Below are positions 42,401-53,023 of a DNA stretch of 64,000 nucleotides, piece after piece (positions within the stretch are counted from its first letter, which is position 1; each line of letters opens with the position of its first letter). Below the pieces are notes generated by a model. The model searched no databases. It had not been told where the DNA came from and saw only the letters and a program-made list of their open reading frames with translations. The DNA comes from Orychophragmus violaceus (taxonomy: Eukaryota > Streptophyta > Magnoliopsida > Brassicales > Brassicaceae), in NCBI GenBank assembly GCA_030180135.1, contig CM058239.1, positions 63,371,823 through 63,435,822 on the forward strand, written 5' to 3'. A program made the position numbers and the translations under genes.

Positions 42401-43724
42401 CTATGGAGAAGACTATACAGATACCTTTGCACCAGTGGCTAAACTTCACACAGTGAGAGTCACATTGAGCTTAGCCACCAACCTCTCATGGAATCTATGG
42501 CAAATGGATGTGAAGAATGCTTTTCTACAAGGTGAACTTGAAGAGGAAGTGTATATGACTCCACCACCAGGATTGAAGCACTTGTGTAAAGATGGTGAGG
42601 TATTGAGGCTGAGAAGGGCAATTTATGGCTTGAAGCAATCACCAAGGGCATGGTACCATAAGCTTAGTCACACTCTTATGGACCATGGCTTCAAGAAGTC
42701 TCAATCTGATCATACATTGTTCACACTTCAAAGTGCTCAAGGAATTGTGGTGGTTCTGATTTATGTGGATGATTTGATTATCACAGGAAGTGATAATGAT
42801 GGGATTCAATCCACAAAGGCTTTCCTCAAGAGTTCCTTTGATATTAAAGACCTTGGAGAGTTGAAGTACTTCTTGGGCATTGAAGTTTGCAGATTCAATG
42901 ATGGATTGTTTCTGTCCCAAAGGAAGTATGTTAAGGACTTGTTGACAGAAACAAGTATGCTTGATTGCAAGATTGCAAAGACTCCTCTTGAAGATGGCTA
43001 CCAAGTCAATAGAAAGGGGGAGAAATCAGATGAAGTCAAGTTCAAGGATGTCTCATTGTATAGGAGGCTGGTTGGGAAGCTTATCTACCTCACTCTCACA
43101 AGACCAGACTTGTGTTTTGCTGTGAATCAAGTTAGCCAACATATGCAATCACCCACAGTGTATCATTGGAGTTTGATTGAGAGGATACTCAGATATCTCA
43201 AAGGATCAACTGAACAAGGTATTTGGATGGGTAAGAATGAGAGCACAGAGATTGTTGGCTATTGTGATGCAGATTGGGCTGGAGATAAGAGTGATAGGAG
43301 ATCAACAACCGGCTATTGTACCTTCATTGGAGGCAACTTGGTAACTTGGAAGACAAAGAAGCAGAAGGTGGTATCTTGTTCTAGTGCTGAAGCTGAGTAT
43401 AGGGCAATGAGGAAGCTTGCAACCGAGTTAACATGGCTGAAAGCTTTGCTCAAGGACTTTGGCATAGAACAAACAAGTCCAATCACCTTCCATTGTGACA
43501 ACCAGGCTGCTATTCATATTGCAACCAACTCAGTGTTTCATGAGAGGACAAAACACATTGAGATTGATTGTCACAAGGTAAGGGAGAAGATTGAAGATGG
43601 GACCATTCTGCCTTGTTACACAAAGAGTGAAGATCAACTTGCAGACATCTTCACTAAGGCTGCTAGTCTTAAGGTTTGCACTCATGTCTTTGGCAAACTA
43701 GGGCTGGTGGCTATCCATGATTAG
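39475..43724 (+). pseudogene. J gag-pol with one frameshift
   Basis: Gag starts at 39475 (MEDSSHLSS) and is open to 40485; pol reopens in the next frame and runs to 43724. H reads AAGTTGGTAGTAGAT at the protease, J reads AAGTTGTAGTAGAT: one G is missing at about 40481-40484, directly before the catalytic DSGA. All other motifs are present (knuckle CEHCKRKGHSKEKC, integrase core, YVDDL, RNase H motifs). I see no other lesion. It could be a real deletion, an assembly error, or less likely a programmed shift, since relatives A and H lack it. Confidence 0.88.
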
Positions 43725-43748
43725 AACTCTCCTGATTCATGAGCAGCA

Positions 43749-43812
43749 TACTCTTTTTCCCTTGATGTGGTTTTGTCCCAAGTGGTTTTCCACATCAAGG
43801 TTTTTAATGAGG
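43749..43812 (+). other. conserved 3' hairpin module, copy in J
   Basis: Stem CCTTGATGTGG (43760-43770) with CCACATCAAGG (43790-43800). Confidence 0.85.
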
Positions 43813-43876
43813 TGTTGCCATGATCATTCCAAGTTCAGCCTTTAGGGTGATTCCAAAGTCTGAACTTGAGGGGGAG

Positions 43877-44320
43877 TATTGATCATGTTAAGACCAATGT
43901 GTTTAGATTGTGCATTATCACAAAATGCACAAGTCTTGCACATTGAGGAAGTGCAAAATTGGGGACTTAATATCATGAGGAGCCAAACATTTGAATGCAC
44001 AAGTTTTGGAGTATTCAAGGAGAAGGAAAGCGGTTAGGGTTTAAGAGAGAGAGCCGCTAGGGTTTAAGGGATGGAGCCGTTGGAATTGTGGTCCACACCA
44101 CTCTCTCTCTCCTCTGCTATGCTTCAGACATTCTTGGCTCTTAGTGCATTTGTCTTTTACTCCTTTAGGTTAAACATTTACCCCATTGTATCACCTATAA
44201 AAGCTGTGTAAACCGCAAATGAAAGGTTAAGGGTTGTGAACCTCATTCTCTCTCTTTTCTGCTGCGCATTCTCTCTAAGTTCATCAAGAACCCTAATGTT
44301 CACATACTCTAAATCTCACA
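43877..44320 (+). repeat. 3' LTR of J
   Basis: 444 bp, apparently identical to 38704-39147; GTCTT follows. Confidence 0.93.
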
Positions 44321-44325
44321 GTCTT

Positions 44326-44476
44326 TGCTTCCTGATTGTCTTGATACTTCCTTAAGCAGATTTCCACTTCTTGTTCTTGAGATCATAAGTTCCGGAACAA
44401 GTACCACTTCATTATCTTAGAATGCACAATATTTGTACATTGTGATCTTGTGCATTCCTTGATCTCCATTTCAATA
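44326..44476 (-). repeat. 5' LTR of K, outer 151 bp
   Basis: On the minus strand starts TATTGAAATGG and joins 38703 when J is removed. It contains GAATGCACAAGATCAC and TTGTGCATTC words like other LTRs here. Confidence 0.8.
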
Positions 44477-45201
44477 AGGTCTTTGGACGTTTGTGAGGAG
44501 AGAGAAAGGTGCTTTCTTCCCTAGGGATTAGTCCCTGCTCTTCTGCTTCACCCTCAGACAAGTTGGTACTATGAAGACCACATAAACAAATCATTTCTCA
44601 TCCGGACTTCAATGTTTGTTTTGTAGCTTAAGTCCCCAACTTTGCACAGCCAACTTAAGTCCCCAACTTTGCACAACCAACTTAAGTCCCCAACTTTGCA
44701 CATACTATCTGCTCTTATTCCTTTGTCTGAATGCTCTTGATCCTTCTTTATTCTTCAACTTAATACTTATTACCTAAGGAGAATGCACACTTCACTATCG
44801 GTCCTAATCTATTTATGGAAAGCTTTGGGGTTCATATTATCATGCTCACATCTCTGAACCTAAGACCAGACAGGTCACTATCAACATTGGACAGAACAAG
44901 GGCTGGTCACTATCCCTTCATGACCGTTTGTCCTCTCTCTCTCTCTCTCTCTACTGCCGAACCCTTTTGTCTTTATACTATCTGATTCATTTGTTTATTG
45001 CTTGTAACCCTAGTTGTAGCTTCTTTATATACCTTGTAACATTTCAGAATCACTTAATGAGAAATATACTTCTCTGAACTCTCCATCTCTCTTATTCTCT
45101 CTCTATCCGGCGCAAGGAACCCTAATAGGGTTTCTGTGCTTCTCTCTTCAATTCTCCCTTATTCTACTTCATTCTCTCAATCTAATCTTCATATTCTAAC
45201 A
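44477..45201 (+). repeat. 5' LTR of I, right 725 bp
   Basis: Ends TATTCTAACA at the primer site. It has a TATATA box near 45025, a CT microsatellite (44935-44952) and AACCCTAATAGGG near 45118. The outer part is lost to K and the nest. Confidence 0.8.
44627..44702 (+). repeat. three tandem 27-bp units in LTR of I
   Basis: CTTAAGTCCCCAACTTTGCA plus CAGCCAA or CAACCAA, at 44627, 44654 and 44681 (third partial). The core TCCCCAACTTTGCAC also occurs, in either direction, in the LTRs of M, H, X, B and N. Confidence 0.85.
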
Positions 45202-45438
45202 TGGTATCAGAGCATTAAGCTTCTGAACCTACTCATTTCCGCAATCTTGTTCTAAAATCTCTGATTTTCTTGTTCTAAAGCTTGTTCTTGAGCGCTTGTT
45301 CCTGTTCTTGAAATATTTAAGCTCTTAAGTCATTTCTTTGGTTTGTTTACTCTTGTGTGTGGTCTCTGTGAGTTGACAACCCTCTTGTTTAAAAGCTTAC
45401 CTTGAAAACTCCCTCCTTGAAACAAACCAGTCTTAGCA

Positions 45439-47651
45439 ATGGAGAACTCAAGGGTAATCATTCATGTGATTCTTAAAGGTACCAACTATATTGTTTGGGC
45501 TAGAATGGTGAAGTCTTCACTTGGAGGCAGAGGCTTGTGGAAGTACATCATGAGGAGCACAGCTCCAGAGAAGGTGATGAAGGCTAAAGCCAAGGGTGGA
45601 ACCGAGGCTGAACCTAAAAAAGAAGTTGAGTCTCATGAGGAGACATCTGCAGCTGATGAAGAAGCGTGGGTTCAAGGGGATCAGAATGTCCTCTCCATAC
45701 TTCAAAGCTCACTTGACCAGCACCTTTTGGAGGCTTACTCCTATTGTGTGACTTCCAAGCAGCTGTGGGATACCATTGAGAAGGTTTATGGGAATAAATC
45801 AAACCTAACCAGAGTCTTTGAAGTTAAACTGGCAATTAACAATCTCCAGCAGGAAGATATGGAGTTTAAAGCTCACTTTGGAAAGTTTAGCTCACTGTGG
45901 TCAGAGTTGGAGATGTTGAGGCCACCAAGCAGTGACCCTTTGGTGTTGCAAGAAAGGAGAGAGCAAGATAAAGTCTTTGCTCTTCTGCTCACCTTGAACT
46001 CATCTTACAATGGGTTGATTAAGCACATCCTAAGGGCAGACACTCTACCTGATATTGATGATGTGTGTGGACAGATTCAGAAGAGAAAGGCTCATTTGGG
46101 CTGTTCAAAGGCAAAGGAGAGTTGGTAACCGCCAACAAAGGAGTGTTTAAGGCTGATGAGAGGCAGAACTATGGAGGTGACAAGAGAGGAGTCTTGATGT
46201 GTGATTTTTGCAAGAAGAGTGGGCACTTGAAAGATAGATGCTGGCGCCTTCATCATAACAACCAGTTCAAAGATCAAAGGGCAAACTACTCTTATGGTGC
46301 AGCTGGACCAGGTTCTTCTTCAATACAAGGGAGAGCAATGGTGGTCCATCAAGCTCAGCCATAACTGATCAGAGTGATGTGGTAAGAAGGTCAGACCTTG
46401 AGGCTCTCATCAAAGCCCTCAAGGAAAACTCTGGTATGGTTCTTGGTACTTCACTCTTTGCTTCAAATAAAATCAGACCCTTGATCATTGATTCAGGAGC
46501 TTCTCATCACATGATCAGTGACCCTAAGTTGATATAAAATGTTAAACCAGCTTTAGGATGTGTAGTGATTGCAAATGGTGATAAAATTCCAATTCAAGGC
46601 ATAGGAAATCTGAAATTGTTTGATAAAGAATCCAAAGCTTTCTTTATGCCTAACTTCACATCCAACTTAGTATATGTTAAAAGAATAGCCACTGATCTAA
46701 ATTGCAATGTTGTTTTCAGTCCTAATGATGTTGTGTTTCAGGATATTAAGACAAGTAAGTTGATTGGGAAAGGTGTGACAAAGGATGAGCTCTACATGAT
46801 TGAAGACACCAACCCCTCTTATGAATTATCTACTGCTTTATCTACTGCTTTATCTACTTGTGTTCGTGTGGATGACTCTATTTGGTATGCTAGACTAGGA
46901 CATCCACACTCTAGGGATTTAGGACTTTTATTACCTTCTGTTGTGTTTAAGAATGATGATTGTGAGGCTTGTATTCTTGGGAAACATTGCAAATCTGTTT
47001 TTCCAAGTTCTAAAACTACTTATGAAAGTTGCTTTGATCTCATTCATTCTGATGTGTGGACTGCTCCTTGTGTATCTAGAGAGAATCATAAGTACTTTGT
47101 CACTTTCATTGATGAAAAATCTAAATACACTTGGATAACATTGATGCAAACTAAGGATAGAGTTTTAGAAGCTTTTATGAACTTTCAAAGCCATGTTACA
47201 AACCATTTCAATGCTAAGATCAAAATTTTTAGATCAGATAATGGTGGTGAGTACACAAGCAATGCCTTCAAACAACACTTTTCCAAACATGGGATTCTTC
47301 ATCAAACAAGTTGTCCTTACACTCCACAACAAAATGGAGTGGCTGAGAGGAAGAACAGACACCTCATGGAAGTAGCAAGGTCCATGATGTTCTACAAGAA
47401 TGTTCCTAAGAGGTTTTGGGGAGATGCAGTCATGACTGCTTGTTACTTGATCAATAGAACTCCCACAAGAGTTCTTAATGATCAATCTCCATTTCAGGTA
47501 TTAAACAAAAATAATCCATTAGTTGATCACTTATGTGTGTTTGGGTGTATTTGCTTTTTGTTAATACCAGGAGAACAAAGGGATAAGTTGGATGCTAAGA
47601 GCACCAAAGCCATGTTCATTGGTTACTCTACAACACAAAGAGGATACAAGT
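45439..47651 (+). pseudogene. I gag-pol, decayed and truncated
   Basis: Starts at 45439 (MENSRVII), in the family of A. A 1-base loss near 46083 (AAGAGAAAGG where AAGGAGAAAGG is expected) shifts gag, another near 46363 shifts it again before the protease, and TAA at 46535-46537 follows ISDPKL. The DSGASHH motif and integrase zinc and core motifs (HSDVW, SDNGGEY, GVAERKNR) are readable. Ends at the R junction. Confidence 0.88.
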
Positions 47652-47655
47652 TGAT

Positions 47656-48132
47656 GTGATCCTGCCCAGTTATGAAAACATGGACCTTGAACAAGAGCTT
47701 GAACCTGATGGAACTAAAGACATGGAGCATGAATTTGATGGAAATAAGCTTGAAGCAGAGGAGCAGCTCGGAGTTGAGGAGCAGCTTGAACCAGAGGATG
47801 CGTTTAGAGTGGAGAAAGAGTATGCTAAAGATGTTATCTTAACCTCACTGGTTTTGATACATGATCATCAAATGGGCATGTGTCTCATTTGTACTCTTTT
47901 TCCCTTGTCAAGTTTTGTCCCAATGGGTTTTCTTGACAAGGTTTTTAATGAGGCAAATGATTCACATTCAAATCACCCATCTGTTGATCCAAACCATGGC
48001 ATAACATCCAGAATTCGACCCAATGGAGAAGATGTCAAGTCTAGCCTATTTTATGACCATTACAAGTCCAAGAAGAGCCCAAAACAAGCTGATAATTTGC
48101 AGCCCAAAAAGAGTTACGAAAATGGAGTATGA
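47656..48132 (+). other. 158-codon open frame in LTR R
   Basis: The frame continues the register in which P polyprotein enters its LTR (P reads DVIMGSLEPE, R reads VILPSYENMD in that register). It runs on through the hairpin module to a TGA at 48130-48132. The N-terminal half is acidic with repeated LEPE/LEAEEQL. The O copy is broken by stops. I read it as the C-terminal extension of a Gypsy polyprotein, not a separate gene. Confidence 0.55.
47892..47953 (+). other. conserved 3' hairpin module, copy in R
   Basis: Stem CCTTGTCAAG (47903-47912) with CTTGACAAGG (47932-47941); the loop contains GTCCCAATGGG. Confidence 0.85.
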
Positions 48133-48269
48133 AGGGTCATTTTTTAGATTCAAATAAGTATTTAATTCTGGTCTGTGTTATTTTCTAGGCGTATTAATTG
48201 TTGTTCATGCAGCCTTGTTGCATTTTTCTATTTAAAACACTTTGTAGTCATTTCTAAACTTTTTGTAAG

Positions 48270-48778
48270 TTTTAGAATATGAGATTATGAAGAGTATTTG
48301 AGTGTTTAACTTAGTGAGAATAAAGAACATGAGAGAAATTCGTATGAGATTAGAGGAGAGATTGTGAGAGAGAGAGAAGAAGAAGTATGAGGGGAAAACT
48401 CCCAAAAAGAGTGTATATTTTCCTTCTTGATATTACAATGAATATATAGACATAAAAACAAGTAAATTTCGTGGCTATACATTCAAATTCAAATTTAGAT
48501 GACAAAATAATTCTTAGGACCCCTTTAGACAAAAAGATGAAGCAAGTAGGGAAGGGAATCTCCATTTGAATTTGAATCTTGTCTCCTGGCACTATTCATC
48601 CGTGGAGTCAACCTTCTAGAAGATATTTGACTTGATTCATGGTAACTTATCCTTTTACCACTTAACCATGAGATTAAATTCTCTTCGGTTTTACTTATTC
48701 ACCTCTTCCTCTTCTGATCGGATGAAGGGACTTCTGATTAATGTCTTCATCTCAATACTTTGGATCTCCATTTCAATA
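48270..48778 (-). repeat. 3' LTR of L (509 bp)
   Basis: Minus-strand TATTGAAATGG start next to the polypurine tract; ends in the middle of LTR R. Confidence 0.75.
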
Positions 48779-48837
48779 CTCCCCCTCAAGCTTGAATTCA
48801 AAGGCTGAATCAAGCTTGGAATGGTAATGGAGATCTA

Positions 48838-48900
48838 CCTCATTAAAAACCTTCATGAAGAAAACCACATGGGATAAAACTTCATGAAGGGAAAAAGAGT
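48838..48900 (-). other. conserved 3' hairpin module, copy in L
   Basis: Stem CCTTCATGAAG (48850-48860) with CTTCATGAAGG (48880-48890), plus strand. The pol stop (48882-48884) is inside the stem. Confidence 0.85.
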
Positions 48901-50238
48901 GTAGTCTCCACAACCTTAGAGGATTCATGAAGCTCCATGAGTCCAAGCTTGGAGTGAATGGACTCACACACCTTCAAACTGGCCGCCTTGGTGAAGACAT
49001 CAGCAAGTTGTTCTTCACTTCTTGTAAAACATGGCAACACAATCCCTTGCTCAATCATCTGTCTAACCTTGTGACAATCCACTTCTATATGCTTGGTCCT
49101 TTCATGGAAGACAGAATTTGAAGCAATATGAATAGCAGCTTGGTTGTCACAATGCATAGTGATTGGCTTTGATGTTTCAATCCCCAAATCCACAAGGAGA
49201 GCTTTGATCCATGCCAACTCGGTTGCTAACTTCCTCATAGCTCTATACTCAGCTTCAGCACTTGAACATGACACTATCTTCTGCTTCTTGCTCTTCCAAG
49301 TAACAAGGTTGCCTCCAATGAATGTGCAATATCCAGTAGTAGACCTCCTGTCCACTCTATCTCCTGCCCAGTCAGCATCACAATACCCAACCACTTCTGT
49401 GCTTTGATTTCTACCCATCCAAATGCCTTGACCAGGAGCACCACTTAAGTATCTAAGTATCCTTTCAACCATACTCCAGTGATGTATCTTAGGAGCTTGC
49501 ATATGTTGGCTTACTTGATTTACTGCAAAACACAAATCAGGTCTGGTTATGGTTAAGTAAATGAGCTTACCCACCATCCTTCTGTACTGAGTAATGTCCT
49601 CAAATGGTCTATCCTCAATCTCCCCCTCTCTTATGACTTTGTAGCCTTCCTCAAGAGGTGTCTTAGCCGGTTTTGCTCCTATCTTTCCTGCTTCAGATAA
49701 CAAATCAAGTGTGTACTTCCTTTGAGATAAGAAGAGTCCATCATTAGATCGACAAACTTCTATCCCAAGGAAGTACTTTAGAGCACCAAGATCTTTTATG
49801 TCAAAAACAGATTTGAGATAAGCCTTAGTGTCTTGTATACCTGACTTGTTGCTTCCTGATATGATAATGTCATCAACATAAACAAGTATGACAATGATAC
49901 CTTCCTGATCTTGAAGAGTAAACAAGGTATGATCTCCCTCAGACCTCTTGAATCCTCTTTGCATAAGTGTTGAGCTTAACTTATGGTACCAAGCTCTAGG
50001 TGATTGCTTGAGTCCATAGATGGCCTTCTTGAGTCTTAGCACCTTCCCTGGTTTCACAATGCTTTCAAGACCAGAAGGTGGTGTCATATATACCTCATCT
50101 TCAAGCTCCCCTTGAAGGAATGCATTCTTGACATCCATTTGCCAAAGCTCCCAATCAAGGTTTGTTGCTAAGGACAAGATGATCCTAACTGTGTGAAGCT
50201 TAGCTACTGGTGCAAAGGTATCCAAGTAATCCTTTTTC
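48882..50238 (-). pseudogene. L pol, RT and RNase H only
   Basis: Open from DYLDTFAPVAK in the RT N-terminus to the stop at 48882. It includes YVDDI and the RNase H motifs CDADWAGD, SSAEAEYRA and HCDNQAA. It lacks gag, protease, integrase and the first RT segment. The printed frame begins at 50261, but its first residues read foreign sequence. No internal stop, so truncation is the main lesion. Confidence 0.88.
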
Positions 50239-50293
50239 TTCTCTTGGAAATTAGAGGACATAATTCCTCATAATCCTCCATAGCAATAGAATG

Positions 50294-51153
50294 TTACATC
50301 TCTGAACCCGCAGCGAACGCTTCCTTAGTAGACTGCTCTGTCATTCGCTTCTTATTAGGCATATCCTGCATATCTTCATCCTCTTCCCGCGCCTGTGCCT
50401 AGTTGATTTCCTTCTCTTTCCGTTCTTCAGAAGATGGTGGATCACTTGTTTGGTTATCCGCATGATCTCCATCATCATTGTTATCATCATCAGGAGCATA
50501 TCCCAGTGTATCATTGTTATTAAGATGACAATCGTTGGCATCATGGGTCATCAGTCCACAAGTACCACGAAATCCACGTAGATTTTCGTATCGAAATTTC
50601 AATACCACCCGCTCATTACCAAATTGGAAAAACGTTGAAACCTTAACGGAATTTGAGTGTTGCAGAGAAACCGGAGTCGGACGTAATCCACATTTAACGC
50701 CCCATCAACTTTGAAATCTGTTTCCAAAAATGTTCCCATCTCTCGTCCAATATACTGAACCACTCGAAGTGTTAGGAATTGCAATGGAATTCCTCTAACC
50801 TGACCTCAAAACGAAATGTAATTGAGTTCGTCTTCAGTTTGATCTGCTGTCCACCTTTGAAGAGAGACCATCCACTCATTGAAGGACCATGGTCCTCTTC
50901 GGAGAAAAAACAACATCATTTCCTCAGAGTGAAACAAGAACTGGATCTTCTGGTTCTGGATAATACGACCAGTAACCTCATCACCGACTCCCAAAACTCT
51001 AAGTAAAGTAGACATCAGGGCGCGTAAATTTTGTTTACGTAGATTCACAGGTTTAGCCATTAGACTGAAATGGGTTTTATCTAAAGCCTCTTCAAACAAT
51101 TTGGGAGGAAGATTGACGATTGCTTCATCAATGCCCAAAGGTACGTCTTGCAT
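50294..51153 (-). pseudogene. DUF4283 / zinc-knuckle protein, broken
   Basis: From ATG 51151-51153 (MQDVPLGIDEAI) the product has the DUF4283 look: FHSEEMMLFFLRRGPWSFN, then WMVSLQRW, GIPLQFLT and a knuckle segment, ending acidic with a stop at 50294-50296. DUF4283 proteins occur as ORF1 of plant LINEs and as related free genes. Lesions: TGA at 50806-50808 where Trp is expected, a 1-base loss in a T run near 50633, Arg for the first knuckle Cys (RGTCGLMTHDANDC), and TAG near 50401. It is the only region here that might derive from a host gene. Confidence 0.75.
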
Positions 51154-51698
51154 CTTCCTTCAAATTTTCTAAGACATGATTAACAGAAATAAAGAGAAAT
51201 TTTGGAAATCACTATGTTCATCATCACAGAGAAACAGAGACACACAACAAGGTTTAAATAGAGAATGAATAGTAGTTTGTTCAACAGAAACGGTTAAACG
51301 GTTACTCCACCTTGAAATAACAATCGTTGACCGACGAAGCAAGCTCTCCGGTGAGAGAAATAGACAGGTGCAAGTAAAACAATGAGATTGGCGGAGTCGC
51401 CAAAAAATCGCCCTCAGAGCGAATAGTTTCATATTATCTTTTTATCTCTTTAATGTATATGTTGTTATATGATAGTTCAAAAGGGGAAATAAGTTGTTTT
51501 CTCTATTTATTTCGATTTATTTTTATTTCATAAAAGTCATATTATAAATATAATAAAATCTAAAGTTTGCTCATATTATTATTCAAAAAATAAATAAATG
51601 AAAATAAGTTATAAAATCCACAAGAGTAAAAAGCACTGACTTAACTCATATCCAAATTGTAAAATTTGTAAGTTTAATCAAATTATTTAATTGAATTG
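51154..51698. other. AT-rich stretch without a gene
   Basis: 5' flank of the DUF4283 pseudogene (to about 51430), then very AT-rich sequence. No open frame, repeat or LTR seen. Confidence 0.6.
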
Positions 51699-52110
51699 TT
51701 TTTTTTCCGACAGAAATATAACTTATATTAATGTGAAGTGTTGTTACAATCAATAGTTATACATTGAGTACGCCATGGAGATGAGCCGCTTGATTGCATT
51801 TCTTGGAACGAAATTGAACATGTGCTGATGAAATTTCCCAGCGAGAGTTATGATGTCTTGGCTAATGTTATGTAAGCTCCAGTCTTGTGTTTCAGATAAT
51901 AAATGTATGACAAGTATTTGACTATCTCCTTCAAAAATGACTGAGTCGTAACCATCATTCCAACATTCGTCAATGGCTTTAATGAGAGCCAGTGCTTCTG
52001 CTTGGAGTGCAGACTAAATAAATCCAAGTGGAGAATACCCACAAAGGAGGACGACATCGCTTTGATGATTTCGTAAAATCCATCCTCCAGATGATATTCC
52101 AGTAGAATGA
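51699..52110 (-). pseudogene. 3' end of a LINE-type element (RNase H domain and A tail)
   Basis: On the minus strand, GGWILRNHQSD, then SALQAEALALIKAIDECWND and FEGDSQ, match the plant RVT_3-type RNase H found at the end of many LINE ORF2s. TAG at 52014-52016 interrupts it and the frame ends at TGA 51750-51752. Eight A follow after a 43-base 3' untranslated part (plus-strand T run 51699-51706), which favours a LINE 3' end over a free RNase H gene. It is truncated at its 5' side. Confidence 0.7.
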
Positions 52111-52159
52111 TGGGAGAATCCGGGTTGATAGTGACCAGACCGTGATGTCGTAGAACCGT

Positions 52160-52490
52160 GCCATGTTCGTGCACCGCGGGACGATTGCCTTGAACGCAGG
52201 GTCGATCGCAACCGTCCGCGGACGATCGCACCCGTTCCTGGGAATAATCGCGTCCGTTCACGGACGTACGTCTATGACCGCGGGACGACTGTGACAATCT
52301 TACGGAAGATCGCACGGACGATCGTGACGATCTAACGGATGATCGCACGGACGAACGTGACGATCTTACAAACGATCGCAACGGATGATCGCACGAACGA
52401 CCGTGACGATCACACGGACGATCGTACGGGCAACCGTGACGAACACACGGATGAACGCACGAACGAACGTGTACAACCGCGGGTCGCCAT
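52160..52490. repeat. GATCG-rich degenerate tandem repeat
   Basis: Many variants of CGGACGATCGCAC and GGACGATCGTGACGATC follow one another. Translated, it gives SSVRSSVR-type low-complexity frames, which I do not count as genes. Similar words occur in the leaders of F and G. Confidence 0.75.
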
Positions 52491-53023
52491 ATAGTCGCGG
52501 TCGATGATTAAGTTGGGACATGTTCGGTCCAAGGGAACATATAACCAATTAGATGGAATGTAGAATGAACTTAGGGTGTTTGCGTGTTGCATTGGGGATA
52601 TGGGAACATGTAGAACCGAGTGTTGCTTGGTTGTTGGAATCATTAACATCTGAAATGTATACTTATTGTTTATATGATTTCAGGGCATAAGGATGATCAT
52701 GGGGGTGATCATGTATAGGCGCGGACAAGGACCCAAGGACGAGTGGTGTATTATGATAGATAGATTGTCTAGGACCAATACTTTATTTATAGCATAATGA
52801 CATTGAACCACATTGTATTGGTACCTTTGATTTCATTAATAAAAGAATATATTTATCTATGTTTTGCTCATTGCCTTTAGATTAAGAATGGAATGAATGA
52901 ATGAATGCTTGTTAGAACGGTTAAGTATGGAATATTAATACTTGAGGTTCGCAAATGAACCTCAAGATAGAATGGCTAAGTAGAGGGCAAACCGTTTAGG
53001 CCCTACGGCCGCGATAGATCTTG
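52491..53023. other. unassigned sequence before Gypsy O
   Basis: No coding frame. A GAATGAATGAATGAATG microsatellite lies at 52890-52906, and an inverted pair GAGGTTCGC/GCAAATGAACCTC near 52943-52963. It may be the end of another LTR, but I could not pair it with a partner. Confidence 0.5.

Larger units (their letters stand above)
38704..44320 (+). mobile_element. Copia element J, complete and young (5617 bp)
   Basis: 444-bp LTRs (38704-39147, 43877-44320) with no difference that I can see, GTCTT on both sides (38699-38703, 44321-44325), primer site at 39148, hairpin and polypurine tract GAGGGGGAG before 43877. LTR ends are TA...CA, fixed by the target duplication. gag-pol is full length except for a 1-base deletion. 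Confidence 0.94.
37028..44476 (-). mobile_element. Copia element K, 5' part, interrupted by J
   Basis: Read on the minus strand: LTR (44476-44326, then 38703-38357), primer site (38345-38356), leader, and gag to the protease motif, where M inserted. J sits in the LTR with GTCTT duplicated. After 44476 the sequence belongs to the LTR of I, with AGGTC as the expected duplication. Confidence 0.82.
44477..47651 (+). mobile_element. Copia element I, partial
   Basis: 5' LTR remainder (44477-45201), primer site (45202-45213), leader, and gag-pol to the end of integrase. K inserted in the LTR; a Gypsy LTR (R) begins at 47652 in the codons after GYK. Neither the LTR start nor the 3' half is in the window. 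Confidence 0.82.
47652..48269 (+). mobile_element. Gypsy LTR fragment R
   Basis: Starts TGATGTGATC, the LTR start of O and P, and follows the O LTR closely for about 600 bp. It lacks the last quarter, where L begins. It lies inside I; CAAGT (47647-47651) would be the left target duplication. No adjoining Gypsy interior is seen. Confidence 0.8.
48270..50238 (-). mobile_element. Copia element L, 3' part
   Basis: 3' LTR (48270-48778), polypurine tract (plus-strand CTCCCCCTC, 48779-48787), hairpin, and pol from RNase H back to the start of RT. It breaks at about 50238 against a DUF4283 pseudogene; no 5' LTR follows. The left end reads TTTTAGAA where TGTTAGAA is expected, so the terminal G is mutated or lost. 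Confidence 0.8.

Noticed and set aside
44627..44702. CRISPR-like array (three repeats)
   Set aside because: The units are directly tandem with 5-base variation, inside a plant LTR, with no spacers.
51848..52381. 177-residue minus-strand frame with SSVRSSVR repeats
   Set aside because: The first half translates the GATCG repeat and the second half is an out-of-frame reading of the RNase H fragment.
52491..53023. A separate LTR or gene before O
   Set aside because: No partner repeat, primer site, polypurine tract or coding frame could be paired with it, so it is left unassigned.
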